Below, one piece after another: positions 63,199-64,000 of a DNA stretch of 64,000 nucleotides. The position numbers were made by a program, and so were the translations under genes. This DNA is from Thiodiazotropha sp040506975 (GTDB lineage: Bacteria; Pseudomonadota; Gammaproteobacteria; Chromatiales; Chromatiaceae). The first letter of the stretch is position 1; each line of letters starts with the position of its first letter. The stretch spans positions 2,914,001 to 2,978,000 of the forward strand of contig OZ242974.1 of the NCBI GenBank assembly GCA_965211775.1, read 5' to 3'. The notes under the pieces are model-generated. The model did not search any database and was not told where the DNA came from. It saw only the letters and a program-made list of their open reading frames with translations.

Positions 63199-64000
63199 TT
63201 AATCTGCTTTTTCCTTGCGGTTGATCAGCTTGATATTGATGTGGTTGTCTTCGAGATACTGTTCCAAGGCAGACTTGGTTTTATCAATTATATCAGCCAA
63301 TTCATTCAGATAGGATTGGCCGTTGCGTCTGATTTCTTCACTCGATGAACGATTCAACTTGCTGGCCTTTTCGAAAAGGAGTGTTGCACCAATATTACTT
63401 GCAGCACCTTTGATTGCATGCGCATCATCGATGATCTGCGTTATATCGGTGTCCTGTAAAGCAATTTCCATGCGCTCAGTGCAGCTGTAGACATCAGTAA
63501 GAAAGTGGTTGACCAGTTCCTTGAAAAAGTCATCACGTGTGCTCAGTCTGGTTAATTCATCAAGTGTCTCCCTGTCCAGGTATTGTGGGATTTTTGATGT
63601 GAACGGAGTTGTCTTACGACTAACCGTATAAGTAGCGGCAGTCCGTTCTGAAATTTTGTTGTCACTAAATGTTAGACGATGGATCTCCTTGAGAAGAAGG
63701 CTGATATCGATTGGCTTTTGTAAATAGACATCGGCTCCTGCTTCCCGACACTGCTGTTCCGCATCTTTTGAGATATTTGCTGTCAGTACGATAAAAGGTA
63801 TATCTCTTATTAGGCCATACCCGGATTTGTACTCGCGTATAACATCAAGTCCACCGATTCGGGGCATCTGCATATCAAGGATGGCCAAATCAAATTCACA
63901 GTCTTCGAATTTTTCCAAGGCACTATGTCCATCTTCGACCAACTCGACTTGATACCCTGCCTTAGTTAGCATTTCGCTGAGAATTAGACGATTAACGGCT
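63199..64000 (-). CDS. Receiver-HPt protein, probably a hybrid kinase C-terminus (partial)
   Basis: The frame stays open to the window edge (AVNRLILSEMLTKAGY before the first ATG), so the gene extends past 64000. A receiver domain with LAILDMQMPRIGG (phosphoacceptor Asp) and YLQKPID is followed by an HPt domain with DDAHAIKGAASNIGA (phosphotransfer His). This is the usual C-terminal half of BarA-like hybrid sensor kinases. Confidence 0.9.
   Translation of the reverse strand, partial: AVNRLILSEMLTKAGYQVELVEDGHSALEKFEDCEFDLAILDMQMPRIGGLDVIREYKSGYGLIRDIPFIVLTANISKDAEQQCREAGADVYLQKPIDISLLLKEIHRLTFSDNKISERTAATYTVSRKTTPFTSKIPQYLDRETLDELTRLSTRDDFFKELVNHFLTDVYSCTERMEIALQDTDITQIIDDAHAIKGAASNIGATLLFEKASKLNRSSSEEIRRNGQSYLNELADIIDKTKSALEQYLEDNHINIKLINRKEKAD

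Overview
The window looks like a chromosomal segment of a sulfur-oxidising type gammaproteobacterium (Chromatiales-like; possibly a host-associated or symbiont lineage, which is inference). Evidence: an Isp-type [NiFe] hydrogenase large subunit preceded by an HdrD-like partner, an SHP/dihaem-cytochrome c/cytochrome b module, smc-zipA-ligA in that order, and the run rnm-yciO-M50 protease-trpS-scpA-scpB-rluB.

Layout. 0-2 kb: tail of an isp2-like gene and hynL. 3.9-9 kb: cytochrome b561, SHP, dihaem cytochrome c, PepSY protein and an OmpR/HK pair, a redox operon with its own two-component system. 9-15.4 kb: small membrane protein, symporter-histidine kinase (in-frame amber codon), receiver protein and CBS/DUF294 protein (split by an IS). 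15.4-26 kb: an IS-split membrane LuxR regulator, a secreted Cys-rich protein, an LbtU-like porin, an EF-hand protein, a YgfX-like protein and a possible cell-wall hydrolase. 26-30.3 kb: a three-gene minus-strand operon of DUF2235 alpha/beta hydrolase, MBL-fold protein (frameshifted) and CHAT protease, the best candidate for an uncharacterised conflict or signalling system. 30.5-39.2 kb: FGGY kinase, queF, smc, zipA, ligA. 39.3-50.2 kb: accessory region with a pentapeptide/TIR-like fusion, three attC-like sites bounding a doc toxin-antitoxin pair and a wHTH-ATPase-STAS protein (integron-cassette style, no integrase seen), then IS-riddled remnants including a RES-domain toxin. 50.6-64 kb: mostly housekeeping genes (PPIase, yciI, yciB, rnm, trpS, scpAB, rluB, DNA glycosylase, GGDEF cyclase, tandem thioredoxin), a tRNA-Lys, and the end of a receiver-HPt protein.

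Eleven insertion sequences (four IS1380, five IS1595, two IS4 family) occupy about 14 kb, roughly 22 percent. Ends and target duplications could be read for nearly all, which allowed the interrupted genes to be rejoined on paper: the DUF294 gene, the LuxR gene (cut by an IS1595 that itself carries an IS4) and the 3' end of the RES gene. Together with the amber codon and the frameshift, this suggests recent IS proliferation and gene decay.
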